In this document: one piece after another, positions 57,816 to 64,000 of the stretch
Position numbering within the stretch: the stretch's first letter is position 1
Layout: the number at the start of each line of letters is the position of its first letter
DNA from: an uncultured Bacilli bacterium
GTDB taxonomy: Bacteria > Bacillota_I > Bacilli_A > RF39 > UBA660
Length of the DNA: 64,000 bases
Assembly: GCA_934098395.1 (NCBI GenBank)
Contig: CAKOOM010000003.1
Span: forward strand, 124,001-188,000
Direction of reading: 5' to 3'
Notes under the pieces: generated by a model
Told to the model about the DNA's origin: nothing
Databases searched by the model: none
What the model saw: the letters and a program-made list of their open reading frames with translations, nothing else
Translations under genes and position numbers: made by a program

Positions 57816-60008
57816 ATGATAAATTTTGTTAACGCTAGAAAACATTATATCTTAGCTCTAGCTATATTATTTGTTGTCGTATCACTAAGTGGAACAACTT
57901 ATTCATTATTCCTAAAGTCAGACACCACCAATACATTCAACTATACAACTGGATTACTTGACTTACAATTTACTGAAGACAGTCCAATAACCTTATCATC
58001 AGCATTTCCTAAAATAGATAGTGAAGGCATGAAACAAGAACCATACACCTTAACCCTAAAAAATACCGGAACATTAACATATCTATTTAACCTAAAAATG
58101 CTATCATCAACCGTCGATAACGTCATTGACTCAAAATACATTAAAGTTCAAGTTAACAATTACTTACCAGAAACTTTGTATGAAAACAATCATGAAATAG
58201 TCAAGAACATGATTATTTATCCTGGTGAAGAAATTCAATTTAAAATACGTATCTGGTTAGATATAACGACTCCTAATGCTGAACTAGGAAAAACATTTAC
58301 TGCTAAAGTAGCAGCTACTGGTAACTCTATATATAAAACCCTAGATTCGTCCGGTGCTAATCATCCAAAAATGATATCAGACATGATACCAATATATTAT
58401 GATGAAACATCTAATATTAAAATAGCTGATGGAAGTAATACTATTGAAACATATAACTGGTATAACTATGATAAACAGATGTGGGCTAATAGTGTTATGA
58501 TAAACAATAGCGATAAACAAATATATGATGTAACTGGTAAAAACAACATAAAAATAACTGATTTAAAATATAATAATGGAAATCTAGTTATTGAAGATAA
58601 ATATTTTAACATCCCAGTAAATTATAATCTCAATAGTATGAGTAATATTATTCGCATAAAGTTTGATAAGTTAATAGACAAATCATATATCATAACTAAC
58701 AATAAAATAAGTTATTATTATGATAATAAAACTAAAAGATTTGCCTTTGTAAATGGTAATCAGACAGTATATTCAAAAGAAGTAAATCTTGAAGAAAATA
58801 AATGGTATATCCTTGGCTATACCTATGATACTAATAACATTAATTTCTATTTAGATGGAAATAAATTATCATCAGCAATCATTCCTGGAACCATTAATAA
58901 TACTAACTTTTTGTTAGGAACAGATATAACTAACAAAAACACTTCAAGCGTTACTATTGGTGATATCTATATGTATTCAAATATTTTATCAGATAAAGAT
59001 ATTTATGATAATTATCGAACTAATATAAATATTATCTATGATAATTTACTATTCGGATATAATGAATTTACTCCTATGACAAAAAAAGAATATTATTTAT
59101 CAAGTCCAATTGGAACTACTATAAAAAAAGAAGATATATCATCATATTATGTATGGATACCACGTTATAAATACAAATTATGGAATGTTACAGGTGAAGC
59201 AAACGTTGATACATATAACGCTTATAAAAATGGTATAGATATTGCCTTTGAAAAAGAAACTGCCTCATCCGGAACAATATATTGTAAAGATAATTTATGT
59301 TATAGTGATTCATTAAATATAACTCAAGTAACTAGAAATGATAATGGTAAATATTATACTCATCCAGCATTCAAAAATGGTGATGAAGAATTAACTGGTT
59401 TTTGGGTAAATAAATATGAAATGACTAAACCTGATAATACTGCATTATCTAATCTTGATCTATCTACATTCTATAAAAACATTAAAAGCATCAGTGCTAA
59501 CAATAATTATCATGTTATTAAAAATACCGAATGGGGAGCAATAACTTACTTATCACATTCTAAGTATGGATTGTGTCAAAATAATAAATGCCAAGAAATG
59601 AAACCCAATAACACTACTATTAAAGGTAATGAAATAAAGGATACAACAACTAATAATCAATATGGTGTATTTGATATGGCAGGTTCACTTGCAGAATTTA
59701 CCATGTCAAACTATGCTAATCAATCAAAAGAATTATCGTTATCACCAAATAGTTTTAAAAATATTGCAATACCAAATACTGACTATGATTTATACTATGA
59801 TAATACCTTTATCTTGGGAGATGCAACAAAAGAAATAATTCTAAAAGATACTTCTTGGTATAATACAAAAAATAATTTCTTAAACACAACTAATAACTGG
59901 TTAATTAGGGGAGGAATAGCTAATCAAGAAAACACAAATATCTTCTCATATAATGCTACTACCGATACTCCTAGTGAATACCTAACTACCAGAATAACTA
60001 TAAAATGA
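57816..60008 (+). CDS. SipW-dependent surface protein with LamG-like and C-type lectin/FGE-like domains (non-variable DGR-target relative)
   Basis: 730 residues from ATG 57816 (AGAGGTG upstream; ATG 57798 is before that SD). The signal segment ends GTTYSLFLKSDTTNTFNYTTGLLDLQF, a textbook TasA/SipW-type start. A TasA-like beta domain is followed by a LamG-like one (WYILGYTYDTNNINFYLDG), then the C-type-lectin-like domain with YVWIPRYKYKLW, THPAFKNGDEELTGFWVNKYE, EWGAITYLSHSKYG, GVFDMAGSLAEF and WLIRGGIANQENTNIF. This last part matches the two variable proteins but its end is AT-rich and lacks the VR/IMH sequence, so it is not a DGR target. Confidence 0.8.
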   Translation: MINFVNARKHYILALAILFVVVSLSGTTYSLFLKSDTTNTFNYTTGLLDLQFTEDSPITLSSAFPKIDSEGMKQEPYTLTLKNTGTLTYLFNLKMLSSTVDNVIDSKYIKVQVNNYLPETLYENNHEIVKNMIIYPGEEIQFKIRIWLDITTPNAELGKTFTAKVAATGNSIYKTLDSSGANHPKMISDMIPIYYDETSNIKIADGSNTIETYNWYNYDKQMWANSVMINNSDKQIYDVTGKNNIKITDLKYNNGNLVIEDKYFNIPVNYNLNSMSNIIRIKFDKLIDKSYIITNNKISYYYDNKTKRFAFVNGNQTVYSKEVNLEENKWYILGYTYDTNNINFYLDGNKLSSAIIPGTINNTNFLLGTDITNKNTSSVTIGDIYMYSNILSDKDIYDNYRTNINIIYDNLLFGYNEFTPMTKKEYYLSSPIGTTIKKEDISSYYVWIPRYKYKLWNVTGEANVDTYNAYKNGIDIAFEKETASSGTIYCKDNLCYSDSLNITQVTRNDNGKYYTHPAFKNGDEELTGFWVNKYEMTKPDNTALSNLDLSTFYKNIKSISANNNYHVIKNTEWGAITYLSHSKYGLCQNNKCQEMKPNNTTIKGNEIKDTTTNNQYGVFDMAGSLAEFTMSNYANQSKELSLSPNSFKNIAIPNTDYDLYYDNTFILGDATKEIILKDTSWYNTKNNFLNTTNNWLIRGGIANQENTNIFSYNATTDTPSEYLTTRITIK

Positions 60009-60033
60009 GCCAAATAAAATGGCTCATTTTTAA
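60002..60033 (+). terminator. intrinsic terminator of the sipW operon
   Basis: AAAATGAGCCA, 7-nt loop, TGGCTCATTTT, then T and AATTTT. Confidence 0.7.
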
Positions 60034-60058
60034 TTTTAACAACCGCTAGTTAATTAAT

Positions 60059-60087
60059 TTGACAAACAAATTAGTCTTTGCTATTAT
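60059..60087 (+). promoter_or_regulatory. promoter of toxin-like copy C
   Basis: TTGACA, 17 nt, TATTAT, near-perfect consensus. Leader GAACACTTAATA at 60094-60105 is complementary to 60306-60317. Confidence 0.78.
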
Positions 60088-60153
60088 GTGTAAGAACACT
60101 TAATAGTTAGGTGCTCTAATTTTTATAAATTAATAATTAGGGGAGGTGCAACC

Positions 60154-60243
60154 ATGAAAGAGAAAGATATAATCATTCTATTTCAGGGGGTTTTGATACT
60201 TCTACTAGTATTTATCATTATTTTAATGATTTTAATTAAATAA
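60154..60243 (+). CDS. small hydrophobic toxin-like peptide, copy C (29 aa)
   Basis: SD AGGGGAGGTG lies upstream. The peptide starts MKEKDIIILFQGVLILLL and ends ILMILIK: five charged or polar residues, then one membrane helix and a C-terminal Lys. It differs from copy A at several hydrophobic positions, one residue longer, while keeping MKEKDIII and QGV. The 3' UTR ends in a hairpin (GGAGTACTTAATA/TATTAAGTGTTCC, with two G-T pairs). Confidence 0.75.
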   Translation: MKEKDIIILFQGVLILLLVFIIILMILIK

Positions 60244-60343
60244 AAAAGTACCTAACACAAGCTGTTAGGTACAAAACCAAATTTCTGGAGTACTTAATAT
60301 GCAAATATTAAGTGTTCCTATTTGTATGAAGTTTCCTTCATTC
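60241..60343 (-). ncRNA. antisense antitoxin-like RNA, copy C
   Basis: Minus-strand promoter TTGAAT, 17 nt, TATGAT (plus coordinates 60350-60378); terminator hairpin GTACCTAACA/TGTTAGGTAC (60248-60272) with T-run on the minus strand. Predicted about 100 nt. Confidence 0.7.
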
Positions 60344-60416
60344 ATATCAATCATATCATAAATATATTTTAAATTCAACTATAATTTATATATATTAATA
60401 CCTCTAGTTAATTAAT

Positions 60417-60445
60417 TTGACAAACAAATTAGTCTTTGTTATTAT
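60417..60445 (+). promoter_or_regulatory. promoter of toxin-like copy D
   Basis: TTGACA, 17 nt, TATTAT; spacer differs from copy C by one base next to the -10 box. Confidence 0.78.
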
Positions 60446-60511
60446 GTGTGAGAACACTTAATAGTTAGGTACTCTAATTTTTATAAATTAATAATTAGGG
60501 GAGGTGCAACC

Positions 60512-60601
60512 ATGAAAGAGAAAGATATAATCATTCTATTTCAGGGGGTTTTGATACTTCTACTAGTATTTATCATTATTTTAATGATTTTAATTAAATA
60601 A
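60512..60601 (+). CDS. small hydrophobic toxin-like peptide, copy D (29 aa)
   Basis: Same 29 residues as copy C, with the same SD and downstream sequence. Identical nucleotide sequence through the ORF indicates very recent duplication or ongoing gene conversion. Confidence 0.75.
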   Translation: MKEKDIIILFQGVLILLLVFIIILMILIK

Positions 60602-60701
60602 AAAAGTACCTAACACAAGCTGTTAGGTACAAAACCAAATTTCTGGAGTACTTAATATGCAAATATTAAGTGTTCCTATTTGTATGAAGTTTCCTTCATT
60701 C
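60599..60701 (-). ncRNA. antisense antitoxin-like RNA, copy D
   Basis: Same minus-strand promoter and terminator as copy C, displaced by 358 nt (promoter at plus coordinates 60708-60736). Confidence 0.68.
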
Positions 60702-60774
60702 ATATCAATCATATCATAAATATATTTTAAATTCAACTATAATTTATATATATTAATACCTCTAGTTAATTAAT

Positions 60775-60803
60775 TTGACAAACAAATTAGTCTTTGTTAT
60801 TAT
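60775..60803 (+). promoter_or_regulatory. promoter of toxin-like copy E
   Basis: TTGACA, 17 nt, TATTAT, identical to copy D. Confidence 0.78.
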
Positions 60804-60869
60804 GTGTGAGAACACTTAATAGTTAGGTACTCTAATTTTTATAAATTAATAATTAGGGGAGGTGCAACC

Positions 60870-60959
60870 ATGAAAGAGAAAGATATAATCATTCTATTTC
60901 AGGGGGTTTTGATACTTCTACTAGTATTTATCATTATTTTAATGATTTTAATTAAATAA
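60870..60959 (+). CDS. small hydrophobic toxin-like peptide, copy E (29 aa)
   Basis: Third tandem copy, same peptide as copies C and D. The right end of its unit diverges just past the antisense -10 box. Confidence 0.75.
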   Translation: MKEKDIIILFQGVLILLLVFIIILMILIK

Positions 60960-61059
60960 AAAAGTACCTAACACAAGCTGTTAGGTACAAAACCAAATTT
61001 CTGGAGTACTTAATATGCAAATATTAAGTGTTCCTATTTGTATGAAGTTTCCTTCATTC
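60957..61059 (-). ncRNA. antisense antitoxin-like RNA, copy E
   Basis: The unit boundary falls in the promoter: the -35 box is TTGAAA here and TTGAAT in the others, with the 17-nt spacing and TATGAT kept (plus coordinates 61066-61094). The promoter is thus preserved despite unrelated flanking sequence. Confidence 0.66.
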
Positions 61060-61105
61060 ATATCAATCATATCATAAATATATTTTTATTTCAATACTAT
61101 AAACA

Positions 61106-61131
61106 AAAAGACCTACTAAATGGTCTTTTAT
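61106..61131 (-). terminator. terminator of the minus-strand Ig-like protein gene
   Basis: AAAAGACC, TACTAAAT, GGTCTTTT; on the minus strand it is followed by TTTTTG just past the stop codon. Confidence 0.65.
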
Positions 61132-61796
61132 TATTTAACAATAACTGTTCTTTTTACTGATGTAGTAACTCCTGAAGAATTAACAACTGAATAAGTAATA
61201 ATATAAGTTCCTACCTTTTTCGTATCAACACTACCATTAACTGTAACTTTATCAGTTAAAACACTATCCACTGAATCAACCGCTTCATATCCAGGCTCCT
61301 TATATTCACTATTAACTTTTACACTAATCGTAGAATCTCCTTTTAGATATATTTGCGTAGCTCCAATTGGCTTTTCAATTACTGAAACCGTTCTTTTTAC
61401 TGATACATCATTTAGTTTATAAATAACTTCATAATCACCAATTTTATTACTATCAACATTACTATCTATACTAATCTTATTCGTATAGTCCTTACCATTC
61501 GTATCATATCCATAATATCCCGGATCAATAAATTCTTCACCCTTATAAACAGTAATGTCTTCACCACCTTCAAGTTTAATAAAATATTCAACTTTATCAC
61601 CTCTAGGTCTTACTATTAAAAGAATAACAAACAGTAGTATTATTCCTCCTAAAATAAATAAAGGGATTTTAAATTTACCAAAATCAAAATTTTTAAAATC
61701 TATATTTTTAAAATTTATATTTTTAAAATTAATTTTTTTCTTATTACTAAACTCTTTATCTATATTCGTATCTTCTTTTTCATTATTAAAATACAT
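61131..61796 (-). CDS. membrane-anchored DUF5011 Ig-like repeat protein
   Basis: 221 residues from the minus-strand ATG at 61796, behind GGGGTGAT; a GTG nine bases further up lies in that SD. The N-terminus has an odd KKINFKNINFKNIDFKNFDF repeat, then a membrane helix (PLFILGGIILLFVILLIV) and two Ig-like repeats (ITVYKGEEFIDPGYYGYD..., ISVKVNSEYKEPGYEAVDS...), the second ending exactly at the C-terminus. Repeats are close to those of the protein at 49901 (shared EKPIGAT.IYL). It has no catalytic domain. Confidence 0.75.
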   Translation of the reverse strand: MYFNNEKEDTNIDKEFSNKKKINFKNINFKNIDFKNFDFGKFKIPLFILGGIILLFVILLIVRPRGDKVEYFIKLEGGEDITVYKGEEFIDPGYYGYDTNGKDYTNKISIDSNVDSNKIGDYEVIYKLNDVSVKRTVSVIEKPIGATQIYLKGDSTISVKVNSEYKEPGYEAVDSVDSVLTDKVTVNGSVDTKKVGTYIITYSVVNSSGVTTSVKRTVIVK

Positions 61797-61945
61797 AAAT
61801 ATCACCCCAAATGTTCTCTAATATATAAATAATTATATTATAAAAATGAATATAATACAATAATTTTTAAAATGATTATTTAATTTTCTAAAATAATATG
61901 ATATAATTTATGTAATAGTAAAAGATTCTAAAAAGGGTGATATGC

Positions 61946-64000
61946 ATGAATAATTTATGTTCTTATTTTGTAAAAAATAAAAAAGATTTAATCCCTCAAC
62001 CAAGAAATATAATTAGAGGTAGCAAATATCGTTTCTCTATTTTATCTCCCAGATTAATCCGTATTGAATATAATAAAAATGGTGTCTTTGAAGATCGTGC
62101 TACATCCTTAGTTATAAATAGAAATCTAGGTAATGTAAGTTTTACCCAAAATAAAGATGAACTATCCCTAAAAATAACAACTGATTATTTTACTTTAATA
62201 TACCTATTAGAACAACCAATTACTAATAATAACATTAAAGTAACTATTAATGGTACAGATAGAGAATGGACACCAAATAGTAAAGAGGTAAGAAATGTTG
62301 GAGGAATAAGTTATTCATTAGATGACTTAAATAGTAACTTTAAACTAGATAAAGGTTTGTATTCTCTAGATGGTTATGCCATAATAGATGACTCAAAAAA
62401 CTTTGTAATAGATAATTTTAACTTTGTAAAAAGAGAAGATACTACCGATCTATATCTATTCGTATATCGTTCAGATTTAGGATTGTGTTTACAAGATTAT
62501 TATAATTTAACTGGATATCCTGAATTAATACCCAGATATGCTCTTGGTTCTTGGTGGTATAAAAATGATGTTTATAACATGTATGATATAGATAATATTA
62601 TTAAGAAATTTAATGATTGTCATATTCCAATATCAGTCTTTTTACTCGGAGATAAATGGCACAATAATAAAGAAAACTATACATATGATAATACTCTTTT
62701 TGATGTTAACTCCCTAAACAATTATTATCACAGTAAAAAGCAAATATTTGGATTAACTATCAATCCTGCATTACCTATATTAAAAACCGATCCATTACAT
62801 AATGAAATAACTAATTATTTAAATATTTCTGTTAATAACAATCTAAGCTTAGTACCATTAAATAATACTACTATTAATGCATATTTAAATATTATTGTAA
62901 ATAAATTATTAAATACTGGTATTACTATTTTTAATATTGATTATTATAACAAAGAAGATAAATTAGGATTATTCTTGTTAAATCATTATCATTATACAAT
63001 AGCTAATCAGTATCAAAGGGGAGTAATCTTATCAAGAAATCCAGGCATTGCTCCTCATAGATATCCCATTATATATAGTGGTAAAACAAAAGTTTCATGG
63101 GATACTCTAAAAGTATTGCCACACTATAACATTAGCGCTGCCAATATTGGTCTAAGTTGGCAAACACATGCTATTGGTGGCTATTATAGTGGCATCGAAG
63201 ATGATGAATTATATATTAGATATATCCAATTTGGTGTATTTAGTCCCATCTTCATCCTAGCCGGAGACACTGGTAAATACTATAAAAGAGAACCATGGAA
63301 ATGGAATCAAATAAATTTATCCGTAATCGGTACCTATATGAGCCTTAGAAACAAACTAATCCCATATATCTATACCGAAGGATACAACTATCATAAATAT
63401 GGAATACCACTTATTCAACCCTTATACTATAAATATCCTAAAATATATGATGAACCAAACTATATAAATCAATATTTCTTCGGATCAAGATTCATGATAA
63501 GTCCTATAGTAAAAAGAAAAAATATTGAAATGAATAGAGTAGTTCAAAATATTTTTATTCCAAGTGGAACATGGTATGATTTTAATTCAGGAAAAAAATT
63601 TATTGGTAATAAATACTACGTAAACTTTTATAAAAGCGAAGATTATCCAATATTTGTAAAAGAAGGTTCAATTATTCCTATGTCCCTAGATAATAGTTAT
63701 AATTGTCCTATAAATATGGAAATACAAATATTCCCAGCTGAAAATGGCCTATATGGTAGCTATGAATTATATGAAGATGATGGCATAAGTAAAAGTACAA
63801 ATAGCAACTATCTAATTACCAATATGAATCTTGATAAAATAGAAAATGGTTATAAATTCACTATAAATAGAAAAGAAGGAAATATGAATTTACCAAATAG
63901 AAACTATTTACTAAGATTTAGAAATATGAAAAATCCCAATCAAATAATCATAAACTATCAAAATAAAAAAACAGTATCTAATTACTATATTGAAAAAAAT
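61946..64000 (+). CDS. glycoside hydrolase family 31 protein (3' end outside window)
   Basis: Open from ATG 61946 (SD AAAGGGTGAT) to the right edge, about 685 codons visible. Typical GH31 features: LTGYPELIPRYALGSWWYKND, FNIDYYN (D332 at the usual nucleophile position), NHYHYTIANQYQRGVILSRNPGIAPHRYP, and IYTEGYNYHKYGIPLIQPLYYKYP, then the beta-rich C-terminal domains with GTWYDFNSG and FVKEGSIIPMS. Family members are alpha-glucosidases and alpha-xylosidases. The segment normally reading SGDT, which holds the acid/base Asp, is SGKT here (K380). No signal peptide, so cytoplasmic. Confidence 0.85.
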   Translation, partial: MNNLCSYFVKNKKDLIPQPRNIIRGSKYRFSILSPRLIRIEYNKNGVFEDRATSLVINRNLGNVSFTQNKDELSLKITTDYFTLIYLLEQPITNNNIKVTINGTDREWTPNSKEVRNVGGISYSLDDLNSNFKLDKGLYSLDGYAIIDDSKNFVIDNFNFVKREDTTDLYLFVYRSDLGLCLQDYYNLTGYPELIPRYALGSWWYKNDVYNMYDIDNIIKKFNDCHIPISVFLLGDKWHNNKENYTYDNTLFDVNSLNNYYHSKKQIFGLTINPALPILKTDPLHNEITNYLNISVNNNLSLVPLNNTTINAYLNIIVNKLLNTGITIFNIDYYNKEDKLGLFLLNHYHYTIANQYQRGVILSRNPGIAPHRYPIIYSGKTKVSWDTLKVLPHYNISAANIGLSWQTHAIGGYYSGIEDDELYIRYIQFGVFSPIFILAGDTGKYYKREPWKWNQINLSVIGTYMSLRNKLIPYIYTEGYNYHKYGIPLIQPLYYKYPKIYDEPNYINQYFFGSRFMISPIVKRKNIEMNRVVQNIFIPSGTWYDFNSGKKFIGNKYYVNFYKSEDYPIFVKEGSIIPMSLDNSYNCPINMEIQIFPAENGLYGSYELYEDDGISKSTNSNYLITNMNLDKIENGYKFTINRKEGNMNLPNRNYLLRFRNMKNPNQIIINYQNKKTVSNYYIEKN

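Larger units (their letters stand above)
60043..61090 (+). repeat. three tandem 358-bp copies of the type I toxin-antitoxin-like unit
   Basis: The peptide start codons lie at 60154, 60512 and 60870, an exact period of 358 nt. Units 2 and 3 appear identical over almost all their length; unit 1 differs by a few bases in the promoter-leader region. Each unit runs from the CTAGTTAATTAATTTGACA promoter edge to the antisense promoter. Two more distant copies lie at 11.25-11.93 kb. Confidence 0.88.

Noticed and set aside
59880..60008. Third DGR variable region at the end of 57816-60008
   Set aside because: The domain is homologous, but the end is AT-rich, lacks the GC-rich skeleton codons and the 37-nt block, so there is no sign of mutagenic homing.
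60043..61090. Tandem 358-bp repeats as CRISPR or an iteron-type origin
   Set aside because: Each unit contains its own promoters, SD, ORF and terminators, which explains the repeat as a duplicated gene unit.
1..64000. Mollicutes genetic code with TGA as tryptophan
   Set aside because: TGA is the natural stop of several full-length genes (for example 51970-53742, comN, 57816-60008), and Trp is coded by TGG.

Overview
The window is very AT-rich, uses TGA as a stop codon (several genes end in TGA, so this is the standard bacterial code and not the Mycoplasma code), and has dense gene packing with strong Shine-Dalgarno sites. EzrA, ComN next to a fused SecDF, a dacB-spmA-spmB cluster and an alpha/beta-type small acid-soluble spore protein point to a low-GC, endospore-competent member of the Bacilli, probably an uncultivated gut-type lineage. 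No rRNA, tRNA, CRISPR array or insertion sequence was seen.

Layout. 1-1,000: the 3' part of a C-type-lectin/FGE-fold surface protein whose end looks like a diversity-generating retroelement (DGR) variable region. 1.3-11.2 kb: housekeeping genes (ezrA and two low-complexity membrane proteins, an RNHCP protein, comN-secDF, rel-dtd, a SEDS glycosyltransferase). 11.2-12.0 kb: two copies of a type I toxin-antitoxin-like unit, the second lacking its toxin ORF. 12-19.6 kb: a zinc-ribbon metalloprotease-like protein, a calcium-type P-type ATPase, an orphan RelB antitoxin, and dacB-spmA-spmB. 19.8-34.7 kb: secA, then a mixed stretch (RhuM, two Nudix enzymes, a kinase, a WYL regulator, a methyltransferase, 3-hydroxyacyl-CoA dehydrogenase, a TetR-controlled ABC exporter, a CYTH-pyrophosphatase fusion). 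34.7-49.9 kb: cell wall, shape and translation genes (class B PBP, rpmG, efp, mreCD, thiI), a 1,503-residue repeat-rich surface protein, and a small patch of phage-type genes (truncated RhuM, KilA-N). 49.9-60 kb: an Ig-like/SGNH protein, an ssp gene, a second full-length DGR-type target, and an operon with SipW signal peptidase, a TasA/camelysin-like secreted protein and a third, non-variable relative of the DGR targets. 60-61.1 kb: three tandem 358-bp copies of the toxin-antitoxin unit. The window ends in a GH31 glycosidase cut by the edge.

The main discovery is the pair of DGR-type variable regions (828-959 and 53578-53712). They differ at about 40 positions in my hand alignment, most involving an adenine in one copy and most changing the amino acid, yet are followed by a 37-nt GC-rich block that is identical and by conserved sequence beyond the stop codon. 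No reverse transcriptase or template repeat is in the window, so the targets must be served in trans or by a cassette just outside it. N-terminal segments typical of SipW-processed fibre proteins, and a sipW operon immediately downstream, suggest diversified surface or matrix fibres.

The second is a five-copy family of small-hydrophobic-peptide loci with every part of a type I toxin-antitoxin module visible: a consensus sense promoter, an mRNA 5' end complementary to its own 3' end, a 28-29-residue peptide, and a convergent antisense promoter and terminator. One copy has lost precisely the peptide but kept the antisense gene.
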